From Lactuca virosa (Eukaryota > Streptophyta > Magnoliopsida > Asterales > Asteraceae), in NCBI GenBank assembly GCA_928212115.1, contig CAKMRJ010005745.1:79539735-79603734 (forward strand): a DNA stretch of 64,000 nucleotides. Reading direction: 5' to 3'. Both the position numbers and the translations under genes were made by a program. The notes beneath the pieces were generated by a model that worked only from the letters and a program-made list of their open reading frames with translations, did no database searches and was not told the DNA's origin. The stretch's first letter is position 1, and each line of letters starts with the position of its first letter. This document shows positions 32,426-44,902 of the stretch, in pieces.

Positions 32426-35400
32426 TGTCACACCCCCAAATCAAGGATGACGGAAACATCCAGGGGTGGAGGACTTCATGTATAGTATCACAACAACGAG
32501 TATAATAGTGCTCAAAGTAAATACAACCATCATAAATATAATTGAAACAGTTACACCAATGTATGAGTTTACATGCTTCAAAAATCAATTATACTATGAT
32601 GAAAAAATGAAATGTTTGACGATTTAACGTCCCATCCTCAAAAGCTATTGATTTCCTGTTTCACTGATTTCCTGAGAATACAAGTAGTTTTGAAAAGTGT
32701 CAACAATTAAGTTGGTGAGTTCATAAGAGTTTTATTTGAGAAAGAAGTCGTTTTCCTTGTAAAAGCGATAGAGTATGATTCCAGAAAATTCAATATTTTC
32801 TTTATTAAGTGTTAAATGAAAGCTTCTATGTTATGCAATAATGTACCCTAGAAAGACCCGTAGATTCCTTCTATAATCACCCAGTGTATATAAGTTATAT
32901 AAATTTAAGTTAAATAAACCGTCGAATATAATGGGTCTGCCCTAGGTCCACAACCAAACAAGAAATAGGAAGTAAGGCGGGCCCACCAATTCTAAGTCGA
33001 TTGCGTCTAAATTCATATATAACTCTAACATGTACACTTAGCAATTATAGGTGAAGTCTAACAACTTTAGATGAAACGTAGTTTTAATAGAATAAAAGTC
33101 ATTTTGTGTAAACCTGGTACTTTGTAATGTATACTTCAAGAAAAATCCCTTATTTTCCTTATAAAAAGTTATGTAGCCTTAAATCCCAAGGCCGAGAGTA
33201 TCTGCGTATTTTGTACTTATATTTTGTTTATAATGGTAATGTGTTTCCAAGAAAATCCAATATTTTCCTTATAAAAGTCATGTAGTCTTAAATCCCAAGA
33301 CCGAGAATATTTGTGTGTTTTGTACCTATAACGTGTTTGTAGTTTTAAATAGATAAAACCCCTTTTTAAAGTAGAATTTTCCCGTAAACTTGAAAGATTG
33401 TTAACTCCCTATGTGAGTCGTTATAACCATACTATGACAGAGATGTCTGCTGTGATGTTCTTCAGACGTTGGAATCGAAATGACATTTGTCACCCCCAAT
33501 CGGCCGATCGGACTGTCTTAGCAACATGGGTGTGGGTTGTCAACCCCAATATAGATCTATACATAATTATCACGCTCTCCCTACAAGAGACTCTGGTTAT
33601 CACTAATTCAAGAATTTTTAACCAGTACTCAATGAGTACAATGAAGACGTGTCTCACAATTTATGTTAACTAGTTTACATATAGTTTGAATATAAAACCT
33701 CTTCCATGGTGGAAGTGAAATCACCTTTTATGTAATAAATTCGTGATATCAAATCCATAGACTATTACTATTATAGTTTATCATGTAGTATATGAAAAAC
33801 CCGTTTGATTTGAGAGTAAAACCTTTTTCATGTAGTATGATTTTATTGTAAAATCCATAAACTATACTTATTGTAGTTTATTATATGTGTTCGAAATGAA
33901 TGAAAACCTTATCATGAATGCCTAATTTCTGTTTATGATGATAAACTAATAAGAAATACATTCAACATTTAGAAACTTATTGTTATGCACTTTGCTCAAC
34001 ATACTACAAAATGTTGTTAATATTGTAAGCTATGTAACTAGTACTTAACCTTTCTACACTGTTTTAAAAACATCATAGAAAAATCATACGAAGTCAAAAA
34101 CTGGATACGTAAACTCTGAGAGTTTAGAAAATGTGTCTAGTTTATTCATAATTTTTATGATGATTTTTAGAAGTGTCTAACTTGTGTGAAAATGTTCATA
34201 ATCACAGACTGGTCCGAATTCGTTTCTGAAATGATAGGCAGTTTTGTAAAAATAACCATAATTTGTAAAAAAATCGTATGGAGATGTGCAAGTAGTCATT
34301 TTAAAGGTATGAACCTGAACTATTTGCATATTAAACAGTTTTGAAAGATATTAAGCTTAAGATGGTCAAAACAGTCCGTGAATGGAACTAAACTTTCCTG
34401 TTGAAAGCTGATGTTTGAGATTAGTTAAGTTTTTGGTATTTTAACTTGTATTCCCCCCCCCCCCCCCAAAAAAAAAATTGAAGAAAACATGAAAATGTGG
34501 GGGTATGAACTCACCTTGAGTGATCACTTAGAATGGATGATGAAGAGAAGAAGTTTCCAAGTCAAGAACACTTGGGAGTTGCTTGAAGATTCGAAGATTC
34601 TATGAACAAATATGACGATATTTGTGTGAGAAATCCATGACTTGAGTGAAGAAGTATGGGATAATAAGGTGAAGGATGAAATTTACTTACCAAAAGAGGG
34701 TGAAAGGCTCAAAACTCCTGGAGAATCTCGAAATCTTGGAGAGAGGTGGAGAGAGAAAAGTGTTTAGCTTAATGTGTAAGTGAAAGAGAGTTAGGAGATG
34801 TGAAATGCATTGAATCATTGAGTGGTTGAGAGTGAAGGTAGCTTATTGAAAAAGAATAAGGGTACAATGAGTAGATAAGGCAGATGTGAATAGTGACATA
34901 AGGATGTCATGGAGTGGGTATGGGAGGTAGCTTGTGTCTTTGCTTTATGGAAAAGTCAACACCCCACCTCAATATCTTACCCAATAGATTTTATTCTTTG
35001 ACAAGGATTTCCCCCAAAATATGATTAATTTATGAATATTTAGGGTCTAATATATGCCAAAATATGAGTTTGGGTGAAAATACCACGTTAAAATCATGAA
35101 AAACGGGCTTAAAACGCGAAAAGGATCGAAAACCAGGAAAAGAAGCGAACTTGCGAAGTTCTGGGGGTCAGAACCGAAGGTTCGGTCCAAGAAGGGTTGA
35201 GAACCGAAAGTAGGCTGATCCGAGCCGAAGGAGTGTTCGATTGCGAGGGTAGGGACCGAAGGTGGTAGAACCGAAACAAGATGAACCGAGAAGCTGGAAA
35301 CCGAGAGCAACCTGGACCGAAAGTGGTTCTTCGGACCGAAGGTAAACTGGACCGAAGGGGGGTTTCGTTCTTAAACAGGGGTTTGGTTGTAAGTGAGGTT

Positions 35401-35792
35401 CGGCTCTAAGAGGGTTCGGTCCTATAAGAGGGTTCGGTCCTATAAGAGGGTTCGGCCCTATAAGGCTGTTTTTCAAATAATCTTCCCGTTTCAAGTGGTT
35501 TTTGACTAAGTTAAGGGTCGGGATGCCCCGAGTGATTATAAAAGTTTTGAGAGAGATTTGGGAGAAATTTGGGAGAGATTTGAGATAGAGAGAGATAGAG
35601 CGAGAGAGATTTAGAGAGACTTTATTTGTGACTTTTGTGAGTGTTTAGCCTTGAAATGCAAGGCTCGCAAGACCCAGTAATCCTTGTTATGAGTGTTATA
35701 CGCCCTCGAGGGGTACGGAAAAATGTTTTACCGAGCAGTTTCACCACTTACCCTGATTAGGGTTTAGATTTTCTGAACACAGGAAGACTTAA
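32426..35792 (-). repeat. Gypsy-3 5' LTR, outer end truncated
   Basis: Matches the left LTR from its inner end to the equivalent of position 27855, then jumps into Copia-2 LTR. As the promoter-bearing LTR of the element it has lost the first 135 bp of U3. Confidence 0.92.
34509..34514 (-). promoter_or_regulatory. Putative 5' splice site in Gypsy-3 5' LTR
   Basis: The sense strand reads CAAG/GTGAGTTC. A second donor-like site, TTG/GTAAGT, lies 176 nt upstream at 34690-34685. The same pair with spacing 179 nt occurs in Gypsy-5. Confidence 0.55.
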
Positions 35793-36033
35793 AGAGAAGG
35801 TCAAGCTTCTTGTTCTTAACATCTACTTCAACACCCCAAATCCAAGAGGGTCCAATGGTTTCAAAGGTTTTATTATAAAACTCCCTATGGTTGTTTTTAA
35901 TATCATTCTAACCTCTATAGAGGGATCCTTGATGGTTTGGTTTTTTTATATACTTGAAATTTGTTCGAAATTTTAAAGCTTTCATTGCCGGTTTTTGTGA
36001 AAAAGACTCTATTTTATGTATCAAAACCCATCA
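35793..36033 (+). repeat. Copia-2 3' LTR, second part
   Basis: Matches 11618-11861 of the 5' LTR and ends AACCCATCA, followed by the TATAA duplication. Confidence 0.9.
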
Positions 36034-36038
36034 TATAA

Positions 36039-37828
36039 AACATTGGTATTACCTATACAAATATGGAGACAAACATGTTTACCAACTTGAAATGCATGAA
36101 AAATAGAGATAGTTTTTTTATTACAAGTGATAAAATAGCTAGAAACTACAGAGTAAAAAATGTGATCATCGGGGGTGATCAAGATTTTAGTGCTAAATAG
36201 AAGGATTGGATGTCATGAGAGCTTGAATTAACGAGAAAGTGTATGGTTAGATATCCTTGGGAACTTCAGAGTAGAAGTTGTTGTGTTTGATAATCCTTCA
36301 CAGAAAATCCAAATTCATAAAAAGATATAGATACTTTTTAGAACAAGTAAATTAACAGACACATATAAGGTTTTTGATATTGTTAGATGTAATAAGGACA
36401 TTGTGAAAATGCATGGGACGATATGGGTTAGGTATGTGAGTATGTCGAGTCTGTGTAATAGGAATTAAGGACCTGTATATTGGGATCAAAATGAAGATGA
36501 GAGGTTGCCATGGGTCTATATACGACTTGTTTTTTTCTTTGCTCTTGTAGAGTCATGGTGTTAAAATGATTTCGAAAGAAGTGTGGCTAGATCAGATTGA
36601 CCATTGGCCCACTTATGGTCCCAATTCTGATGGGTGGCAACATAGGTGTCAGGATCTAGGCATGGCCTAAAGTGGTTGTTCATTGGACATGTATTACTAT
36701 TTGAAAACCCATTGTGGTTGTTTGGCGGTCTGTCCATATGTGAGATGTTGAGCTTATGTAAATGAGGTTTGGAACGAGGACTAAAAAGCCCATTTTTCTA
36801 TTGGAAGAAGCCCACTACGGTTGAAGTGGTTGACGTGAAGGAAATTTGGAGGCCCACGATTGCCCGCGAGATAGATATTGAGAGTGGTCACCACTATGAA
36901 CACCTTCCCAGCCTTAACAGTTATTTCCATAGTGGTTTCTTCAGGTGTAAGATTCTATCGCAAGAACAATATGATAAGAGGAGGGTTCATTTACTAGTTT
37001 AGGAGAAGCATGGATCATGCTTCAAGAAAGGTTAGGAGGTCCAATGACAGTGAGGCTCGTAATGTACTTGTATAGGATTCATGATTTACTTGTATGGTTA
37101 TATAGTATCATATATTAGGTAAGTAAATAACCTAATAATACAACTACGATCCGATACAATGTGTATTTATGAGGTAATGAGTAGTACGAGAGAACTTATT
37201 AAGTTTTTAAAATAATAACAAGAGGATGATTTTGAGAAGGCTTTGAGAATCAATAAGGATACATTCTTTTATATACATAATTTATCAAACTATTGGTTCA
37301 TTGGAGCGAAGGTTTGAGCCATATAAATAGTATAAAGGTAATTGTGGTTTCTTATTCATAGCAGAAAAGTAGAAGTAACTAAATACTTATGAACTAAAGG
37401 CAAGTTGCCAAAACATTGAGTAGACGTTACAAAATGGTCTTATCGCAAACATCGATTGTGATATTTATTCAACGAACTAGAATTGTTTCATTAAAATATT
37501 AATTGAACCTAATACAACTAACATAATACTAAATTTCTTAAAGAGGATAAACATTTATTCAATTTCTTATGTAATATACATAATATCATTTATTGTACCC
37601 ATTATAGTTGAATCAGCAAAAAAAAGAAAACTTTTTCTAAACTAAAACTTCTAAAATCTTATTTGAGATCTACCATGTCTCTTGAAGAAACTAAACTCTT
37701 TGAATTTGAATTCGATTGATAATGTGTTTGTTGAAAATATTGATTACAAAAATATAATACATTAATTTGATTCTAAAAATGCTAGAAGATAGATGTTTAG
37801 AAAATAGTAATTTGTTCGCTATTTATCG
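36039..37828. other. Unassigned degenerate DNA
   Basis: About 1.8 kb, AT-rich. The longest open frame (36769-37002, plus strand, 77 codons) starts MERGLKSPFFYWKKP and shows no domain I recognise. No LTR ends, no inverted repeats and no RNA gene seen. It may be part of the same old layer as 10071-10902, since Copia-2 inserted between them. Confidence 0.5.
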
Positions 37829-38960
37829 GTAACATCCCCAAATTATAAGACAAATATTTCTCTTTAAAACACAAAAAACCATCTCAAGTTTCATACTAAG
37901 TAAAAGATAGCCACCACATGATTTTAAATCTCAAAAGCAGTTATCAGAGTAATAAACTTATAGTTATAAAAATGCGGCATCTCCAATGGATGCGACACAA
38001 TCACGTCGTGTCCTTCCATTTGCTATCAGAATTACCTGAAACATTTAAACTTAAACGATAAGCACAAAGCTTAATGAGTTCACCAAGATACCACATACAT
38101 ACCAGTAACAGGCCTAGCTCAATAGTTATGTTTCATTCAGGCGAGCCCATCCCAACACACATATATTCAGGCCCATCCCATTAAACATATAGACATGCTA
38201 GACCAACGGGCCCAGTCCACAAGCACATAAATGAACATACAAGAGTCACAAAGACAACAGGCATACCATAAGACCAATGTCCTATAATATAGTGAGAAAA
38301 CTCACCTCGCAGATAAATCAGATAATGACCACAGCTTGCAGAAAAAATGTAAAGGCTGGTCTCACAAACTATCTAAAAATAAAATGAAAGGTAAAATCTC
38401 AGTCTATGAACTAAAACCTTAAATTTTGATCTAAGGTCAAAGTTACTCAAAAAGTCTAAATGTTGACAATTGGACAGACAGGCTCCCCACGCCCGACAAA
38501 GATGCCCTACACCCACTACAAGACAAAACAGTCTTGTTTCAGCTCAAAAATCAGACCAGTCCAGAAAAAATCTAAAAAATGTGTCGCGCTCACAAAAGAT
38601 GCGCCCTATCCTATCATGTCCATCCTATATATTCTGACTACACCCATTAAGTCCAAACCTCTAATTTTCAAATACTGAACTTCATGCAAATACAAAGTCA
38701 CACATAAGGAAATTGATGAGTGTCCCTCTAACATCTGAGCTCCTAATACCTCAAAACAACAGCCAAACACTAACCGCTAGAAGCATTGTTTCCACAAATA
38801 AACAAACCAAGTGCACACTTAGCCCCCTCCTAGGAGCCTGGATATACATAACTGACCAAAATTGGCAAGAATTTGATATCTTCCCTAATCTCCAATAATT
38901 TCTACTAAAGATCCTCAAACAACCTTAGTTTACGAATAACACTATAAAAAATCGATTGGG
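37829..38960 (-). repeat. Old gypsy LTR remnant
   Basis: Inner end TAACATCCCCAAA resembles the Gypsy-1 LTR end (TAACATCCATAAA). It has the same run of CCCATC and AGTCTGGC-like words and the conserved donor-like GCGAGGTGAGTTTTC (sense, 38309-38295). The right end cannot be defined. Confidence 0.6.
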
Positions 38961-39204
38961 AGGAGCCAACCATTAAAATCCATAAATCCCATATACTGCT
39001 GACATGAGCAATCCCAAAAGGTATTATTCCTATCTTTAACATCTATATACTATTTGAAAGGTTGCCTTCCCGAAAACCTTTTCCCACTCCCTCCATTAAC
39101 GATGGACTGAATGTACCCAAAAGAAGACAACATTCGTACTTCACTCAGAATTGCTCAACCGATGCCAGTCCTTGATAATTGATAATTGATCTCCTTTATG
39201 AGCA

Positions 39205-39570
39205 TTCGTACTTCCCCCACTTAGGGTTCGAAGTACCACCGACTGTCATCCATAATAATTGGAGTCCCGAACCTGTCCAACCGATACATATCATCCTTGA
39301 TTTCTAGAGTGCATAAAATGGAAAGGATACATCTTCCGATAATAACTAGCCCATCCCAAGGAAATTCTAAATCTCAGATGGAGACCTCGGAATGTCCCAC
39401 TGATGCTTAAGTAATAAGTTTGACAAACCCAAAAAATGTCAGTATTATTCTTACCAACAACTACTAATCTTATCGAATAGCTTTCTTGAGAGTTCAAACC
39501 AAACCAATCATTACCATCATGTAGGAATATAAAAGATATCAAAACACCACTAAAACATACGAATGGAATC
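39205..39570 (-). pseudogene. Scrambled gypsy pol scraps
   Basis: 39205-39300 resembles the protease block of Gypsy-1 at 5755-5860 (CCCCCACTTAGGGTTCGAA). 39330-39410 resembles its RT block at 4775-4860 (CCGATAATA, GGAGACCTCGGAATGTCCCACTG). Both are in the same minus orientation but in the reverse order of a normal element, so deletion or rearrangement has occurred. Confidence 0.55.
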
Positions 39571-39579
39571 AATGGTTAC

Positions 39580-40380
<801 letters not shown>

Positions 40381-40801
40381 TGTAAAACCCCAATCAATGT
40401 ATCAATCGAAGTCACTACAATTGGTGCGGAATCCCAATCTAATGATTAACGCAAAACAATTATAATGAATTATGAACACAAAATCGAATTTCAATGCACA
40501 CTATATTGATTAATAGTCTAGTACATAAGATCTATATGTTTCTCGGTTCTCTCTATCTCTCTAAACTCAAAATCAACTAATAGAATCACCAACCATGAAC
40601 ACGGATGAAACCAATACTATATATAGGTAGACCTAATTACAAAGGCCCAACCCAAAACCCAACCGAAAGCATCATTAAGCCCACCTAAATCACATTGTGA
40701 TTTTGGTCCAAACACCACCGAATTCATGGTGTTTTCGGTCATAGACCGAGAACTCTAAAGCTATGTAAAGTAAAGTATAAACCATAAATCATGTCCTAAC
40801 A
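40381..40801 (-). repeat. Copia-4 3' LTR
   Basis: The sense strand starts TGTTAGGACATGATTTATGG and ends GGGGTTTTACA. Contains GTTTTCGGTC and ACCGAGAACTC words. Very similar to 44475-44897. Confidence 0.93.
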
Positions 40802-41989
40802 ATCTCCCCTTGGTTTATAGCTTTCTTTTCTTTTTAATCTTCTCTTTGTTCTCGGCTTTCAGCTTTTATCTTCGATTTATTCACAACTTCAAGATGAACA
40901 TATAAATTTCTACATGAATGACTTCATCTTGAATAGTTGAACTTCTTTTAAAATTTGACTTTGAACGCACATTGGGTATAGAGGCTTCTTTTATAGGTTC
41001 TTGAAAATCAGCACTTTCAGCTTTGAAATACATCAGAGATAATAACAGAGAAACCGATTCTTCTGGATCACTTCAGCAAGTTCATAGATAACAGCAAATT
41101 GATTGAGGAGTCTTCAATGCAATTCATCACATAACTTCAAATATAGCTTCACATTGATTCTGGGGTTGAAAGGTTGTGTGTTGAAAAATAATCTTCACTT
41201 CTTGTTTCTTCAAATGTATATTCTTTATCGATCAAGGGTGCGTCTTGAGGAGGCTTCAATGCAATTCATCACATAAATACCCTTCTCACCACAGTTGTTC
41301 AATGACCCGAACCTGGCTCAGATGGAGACTACTCGTAGTAACTGTGTGAACACGGAGGAATACAGTGCGATTTGTTGAGTATCGGAGAACTACTCATGGC
41401 TATTTTGGATGTTAGCCCCTGCATATCCTCGATCAAAGATCTCAATACAGTTTTTCAAGTTAACAAGTTAACTTGGCCCTTGGCGAAACGTTCAATGGTT
41501 TCTGAATCTCAGCTGAGTGTACCATTCTAGTGCCAGTGAGAATTAATTAGGAATAACTCACAAAACCATCATCTGACAAAAATATCTGAGGACATATTTC
41601 CAAAGTTTAGCATGACTTGAGGTCAAGGCCCTTTGGCGGGACATTCAGCGGTAATCATGTCTTGCGAGGTGCATCGTCCTAGTGCCAATAACCATTAATT
41701 CCTTACCTGCAGAGAATGTATCCGAGAATACATTTGAGTCTCCGCAGTTTTGCATGACAAGAAGAATGTCAAGACGCTGGTCGGGATGTTCAACGATATC
41801 TATTTCCCGGTTGGGTGAATCTCCTTGGTGCCATGACAGTTCTTAGGTAAATATAACTGATAAGACCAATTTTGACAATTTGTACAGTTTCAAACTTTCA
41901 ATTCCTTAAATACGAATGTACAAAAATAAAATACAAAATGTACAAAAAAAAAAACTCTTAGTCTTCAAAACGAATCATTTTAAGAAAAC
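40802..41989 (-). other. Copia-4 3' untranslated region with degenerate tandem repeat
   Basis: The sense strand ends AACCAAGGGGAGAT, the purine tract, at 40815-40802. From about 41460 to 41860 a unit of roughly 150 bp recurs three times in degenerate form (landmarks CCTTGGCGAAACGTTCA near 41477, CCTTTGGCGGGACATTCA near 41630, TGGTCGGGATGTTCAA near 41776, each followed by a TAGTGCCA or TTGGTGCCA word). No gene. Confidence 0.65.
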
Positions 41990-42493
41990 TCACAAGCACA
42001 TCAAAAAACGAGCTTTTCCAAAAGGTTTTGTAAATAAATCGGCCACATTATTATCAGTGTGGATTTGTTCCAAATGAGCAAGTTTACGCTCAAAACAATC
42101 TCGTATAAAATGAACTTTAATATCTATGTGCTTGGTTTTAGAATACTGAACTCGATTTTTAACAATTTGAATAGCACCATCATTATCACAGAAGAATAGA
42201 AGAGTTAGAAAATTCAAACCGTAATTCAGCAATTGATGTAGTCCCCATTTGTGATCATTTCCTTTTTTCTTTGCCACAAAGGATACATGCTCTCCATTAA
42301 AATTCTGAATGTCATGCAGATGAGAGATGTATCCTATCATGTGTCTGGAATAGCCACTATCAACATACCGATGTTTGATGATATTCCTCCATAGTTGCTC
42401 CTGCACAGAGTGCGGGATTAATTGGTTTTGGGAACCCAGTCGATTTTGAAACTGGGTTGACCTTTGCGATCTACGCATGATACGCGTTACCAA
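41990..42493 (-). pseudogene. Copia-4 protease start fused to RNase H end
   Basis: Open frame of 167 codons. Near residue 43 it has YVDSGYSRHMIGYISHLHDI, the copia protease site (D-S-G present; the usual Cys after Gly reads Tyr). After VSFVAKKKGN the reading goes directly to FFCDNDGAIQIVKN, then YSKTKHIDIKVHFIRDCF and VADLFTKPFGKARF, the C-terminal RNase H region of copia pol. Integrase and RT, over 800 residues in the family, are missing, and the join is in frame. Neither domain is complete, so no activity is expected. The gene follows gag on the left. Confidence 0.8.
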
Positions 42494-43790
42494 GTCATAT
42501 CATGTTTATCAAATAAAGAACATAAAGAAGTTACAGGACTTTTGGACGATTTTGAAATGTGACCTTTGGGAACCCATTTGTAATTAGGTTTAACCACTTT
42601 GTTGTTTAACCTAATGGGTTCTTCAACACTTGATTTTGAAAGAAGACCACCCTTTGATTCGGGTCTATATTTCAAGTATGAGCTGGAAGATGATCCTTGA
42701 GATGCCTTCGACCTCACCGATTTTTGTTTGGCAAAGTTATCTATCAAATCAATCTTCTTGTCTTGGAAAGTCTGGTTTTTTGGTCTTTTTAGCATTCCAA
42801 TCACCATTTCTTGAATGTGACCTCGAAGGATTTCTTTTGGAAGATCTCCCCCTTGGCACGTTCTACCAACCTTGTTCATGGTAGGGAACATATGAACGAT
42901 GTGTGCAATTTCTTGCAAAGTGACCGGGAGTCCCACAGTTAAAACAAGTTTCGCTTTTCAAATAAATAAGATTGTAACTAGGTCCTTGTCCAAATATAGT
43001 TTGTTTCAAAGAACTTCCACAAGCATAAGCACATGCACATTTATTAGATTGTTTAACAAATTTTTGTGGCTTGAATTTTCAAGAGTGGGATTATTATCAT
43101 CACAAGTTTTTGAAGCATTTTCAGCATAACTAGAATTATTTTTGTTCTTCTCGAACCCATCTCGCACTGTTACTTTATCTGCAGTTCTGCACATGAAGTA
43201 GAAATATTAGTATCGTTCACATTAATACTCTCAGTTGGAGCGGATTGTTCAGTCTTGATTGAGGCAGTTACAGGGGGCTGGCCATATTGTTCAGGTGTCT
43301 CTATCTCTTTGGTTTTAAGGGGTGGAGTACAGTTATTATTGAAAGGAGGTGGAACACTATTATACCCTAGACCCTCACCCTGTTTATCTTTCCATTTTAA
43401 TTGTTTTTATATCATTGACTCAACTATCTCACTTGACACATCGAATTTCTTAAAATTTAAATCAACATCTTTAAATTTAGCTTTTAATGCATCAAGTTCT
43501 GCAGTTAAGTTTGCAATTTTCTCTTTGGCAAAACGATAGTGAACACATTTGGTGCTATATTCTTCTTTAATCCTGCTTAAATCTTTAGTTTCTGCTTCTA
43601 GTTTTTCTTTAAGAGGTTTATTGACTTTCTTAATTTCATAAATTTCATTTTTAAGGTCAAAAACCTCTCTAACTAGTAATTCATTTTGTTCATGGTATTT
43701 ATTTATTTTATCTTCACAGGATTGAGAGCATGAGGTTTTACTTACCTCTTTGGTACCTGGAGTTGTGATTGAACTGTTGTAAGAGTTCAT
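42487..43790 (-). pseudogene. Copia-4 gag
   Basis: The ATG at 43790 opens 127 codons of highly charged sequence with heptad-like Leu/Ile spacing (KINKYHEQNELLVREVFDLK), very probably a coiled coil. Past frame breaks, a zinc knuckle CFNCGTPGHFARNC lies at about 42945-42904 on the sense strand. The last part (42936-42487) is Lys/Ser-rich and carries YKWVPKGH, the Gag tail motif also seen in TRGAG-1. A 3' splice-site-like TTTTTTTCTGTTAG ends six bases before the ATG. At least two frameshifts. Confidence 0.8.
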
Positions 43791-43796
43791 TATTGA

Positions 43797-43798
43797 CT
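43797..43798 (-). promoter_or_regulatory. Putative 3' splice site before Copia-4 gag
   Basis: The sense strand reads ATATTTTTTTCTGTTAG/TC, six bases before the ATG at 43790. No clear donor was found for this element. Confidence 0.45.
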
Positions 43799-44459
43799 AA
43801 CAGAAAAAAATATGATTGTGCAATTTGATCTTGAACGAAAACCAAGAATAAATGCTCTCTGACCGAAAACACAAATAGCTAACACCCTGTTGACCGAGAA
43901 CCTTAAAGTTCAACATTTGTCTAAAAAAAACCTGACCGAGAACGGGGTTTCTTGACCGAGAACCTTAGCCGAAATATCAATAACCGAGAAGCTGAACCAA
44001 AGATGCGGAGTCAAATATGTAGACCGAATATGTTGACTGAAGACTCAAAGGGTACTGAGAAGTGAAGCTGACTTAGCCAAGAGCACAGAGTCGTCGACGA
44101 GAACTCCGAGGCTGAGACCGAGAGCTCCAAAATTAAGTCTGAGGAGCTGGCCGAGAAAATGTGAAGTCAAATATGAAAACCCTAACCGAATTCGATCAGC
44201 TGGCCACAAGAAACTCCTAAACCTAACCGAGAACTTGAAGTTTGCCACCGAAAACGTCCGGATCTGACCAAAAACTCCCAAAAGCACCAGAAACACGAAA
44301 TTGATAATTTATCAAAACCAATTTCGATCAAAGTTTCCAGTGTAGTGACGAACACGAAGAACTACAGCAATAATTTTTTTTCATCAAAAAGAACTCAAAA
44401 CACCAAGAAAAATTCCAAGAAACGTTTAATATCTTGCCAATTCAATTGATACCAACCCT
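43799..44459 (-). other. Copia-4 leader with ACCGAGAAC word cluster
   Basis: About 660 bp without a gene. On the plus strand the word ACCGA(G/A)AA recurs about ten times between 43860 and 44260. Confidence 0.75.
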
Positions 44460-44470
44460 TGCTCTGATAC
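44460..44470 (-). other. Copia-4 primer binding site
   Basis: The minus strand reads CGTATCAGAGC, one or two changes from TGGTATCAGAGC, four bases from the LTR. Confidence 0.85.
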
Positions 44471-44474
44471 GAAT

Positions 44475-44897
44475 TGTAAAACCCCAATCAGTGTATCAAT
44501 CGAAGTCACTAGAATTGGTGCGGAGTCAAAATCTAATGATTAATGAAAAACAGTTATAATGAATTAAGAACACAATATCGAATCTTTAATGCACACTATA
44601 TTGATTAATAGTCTAGTACATAATATCTCTATGTTTCTCGGTTCTCTCTATCTCTCTAAACTCGAAATCAACTAATAGAATCACCAGCCTTGAAAAATGG
44701 CTGAAAACAATACTATATATACCTAGACCTAATTACAAAGGCCCAACCCAAAACCCAACCGAAAGCATCATTAAGCCCACCGAAATCACATTGTGATTTC
44801 GGTCCAAACACCACCGAATTCATGGTGTTTTCGGTCCTAGACCGAGAACTCTAAAGCTATGTAAAGTAAAGTATAAATCATAAATCATGTCCTAAAA
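44475..44897 (-). repeat. Copia-4 5' LTR
   Basis: 423 bp. The outer end reads TTTTAGGACATG in sense, where the other copy has TGTTAGGACATG, followed by the TCCAT duplication. Confidence 0.92.
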
Positions 44898-44902
44898 TCC
44901 AT

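Larger units (their letters stand above)
24522..35792 (-). mobile_element. Gypsy-3: non-autonomous chromovirus derivative with 3.4 kb LTRs
   Basis: Minus-strand element. 3' LTR 24522-27996, purine tract, then integrase C-terminus, protease scrap, gag, pre-gag reading frame and primer site (32411-32422), then 5' LTR 32426-35792. The two LTRs are very similar over 3.3 kb, so the insertion is fairly recent. RT, RNase H, the integrase core and the Gag capsid are missing. The right LTR has lost about 135 bp at its outer end together with about 47 bp of the host Copia-2 LTR, so no target duplication remains. Confidence 0.9.
10903..36033 (+). mobile_element. Copia-2: full-length Ty1/copia element split by two gypsy insertions
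   Basis: The outer ends are TGTTGGATC at 10903 and AACCCATCA ending at 36033, flanked by the perfect 5 bp duplication TATAA (10898-10902 and 36034-36038). The order is 5' LTR, primer site, 1.5 kb leader, gag, protease, integrase, RT, then Gypsy-2, a 3' tail with purine tract, and the 3' LTR, itself split by Gypsy-3. RNase H is missing at the Gypsy-2 right junction. Numerous stops make it inactive. Without the insertions it would be about 7 kb. Confidence 0.9.
40381..44897 (-). mobile_element. Copia-4: deleted Ty1/copia element, gag plus fused protease-RNase H
   Basis: Complete 4.5 kb element on the minus strand. LTRs 40381-40801 and 44475-44897, purine tract next to the left LTR, primer site at 44460-44470, and the perfect 5 bp duplication TCCAT at 40376-40380 and 44898-44902. 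It sits in the Gypsy-4 LTR. Integrase and most of RT are deleted while gag, the protease start and the RNase H end remain, so mobility would need help in trans. Confidence 0.93.

Noticed and set aside
36769..37002. 77-codon frame MERGLKSPFFYWKKP... as a host gene
   Set aside because: Short, no domain, no exon structure and no promoter or neighbour support. Mentioned only inside the unassigned stretch.
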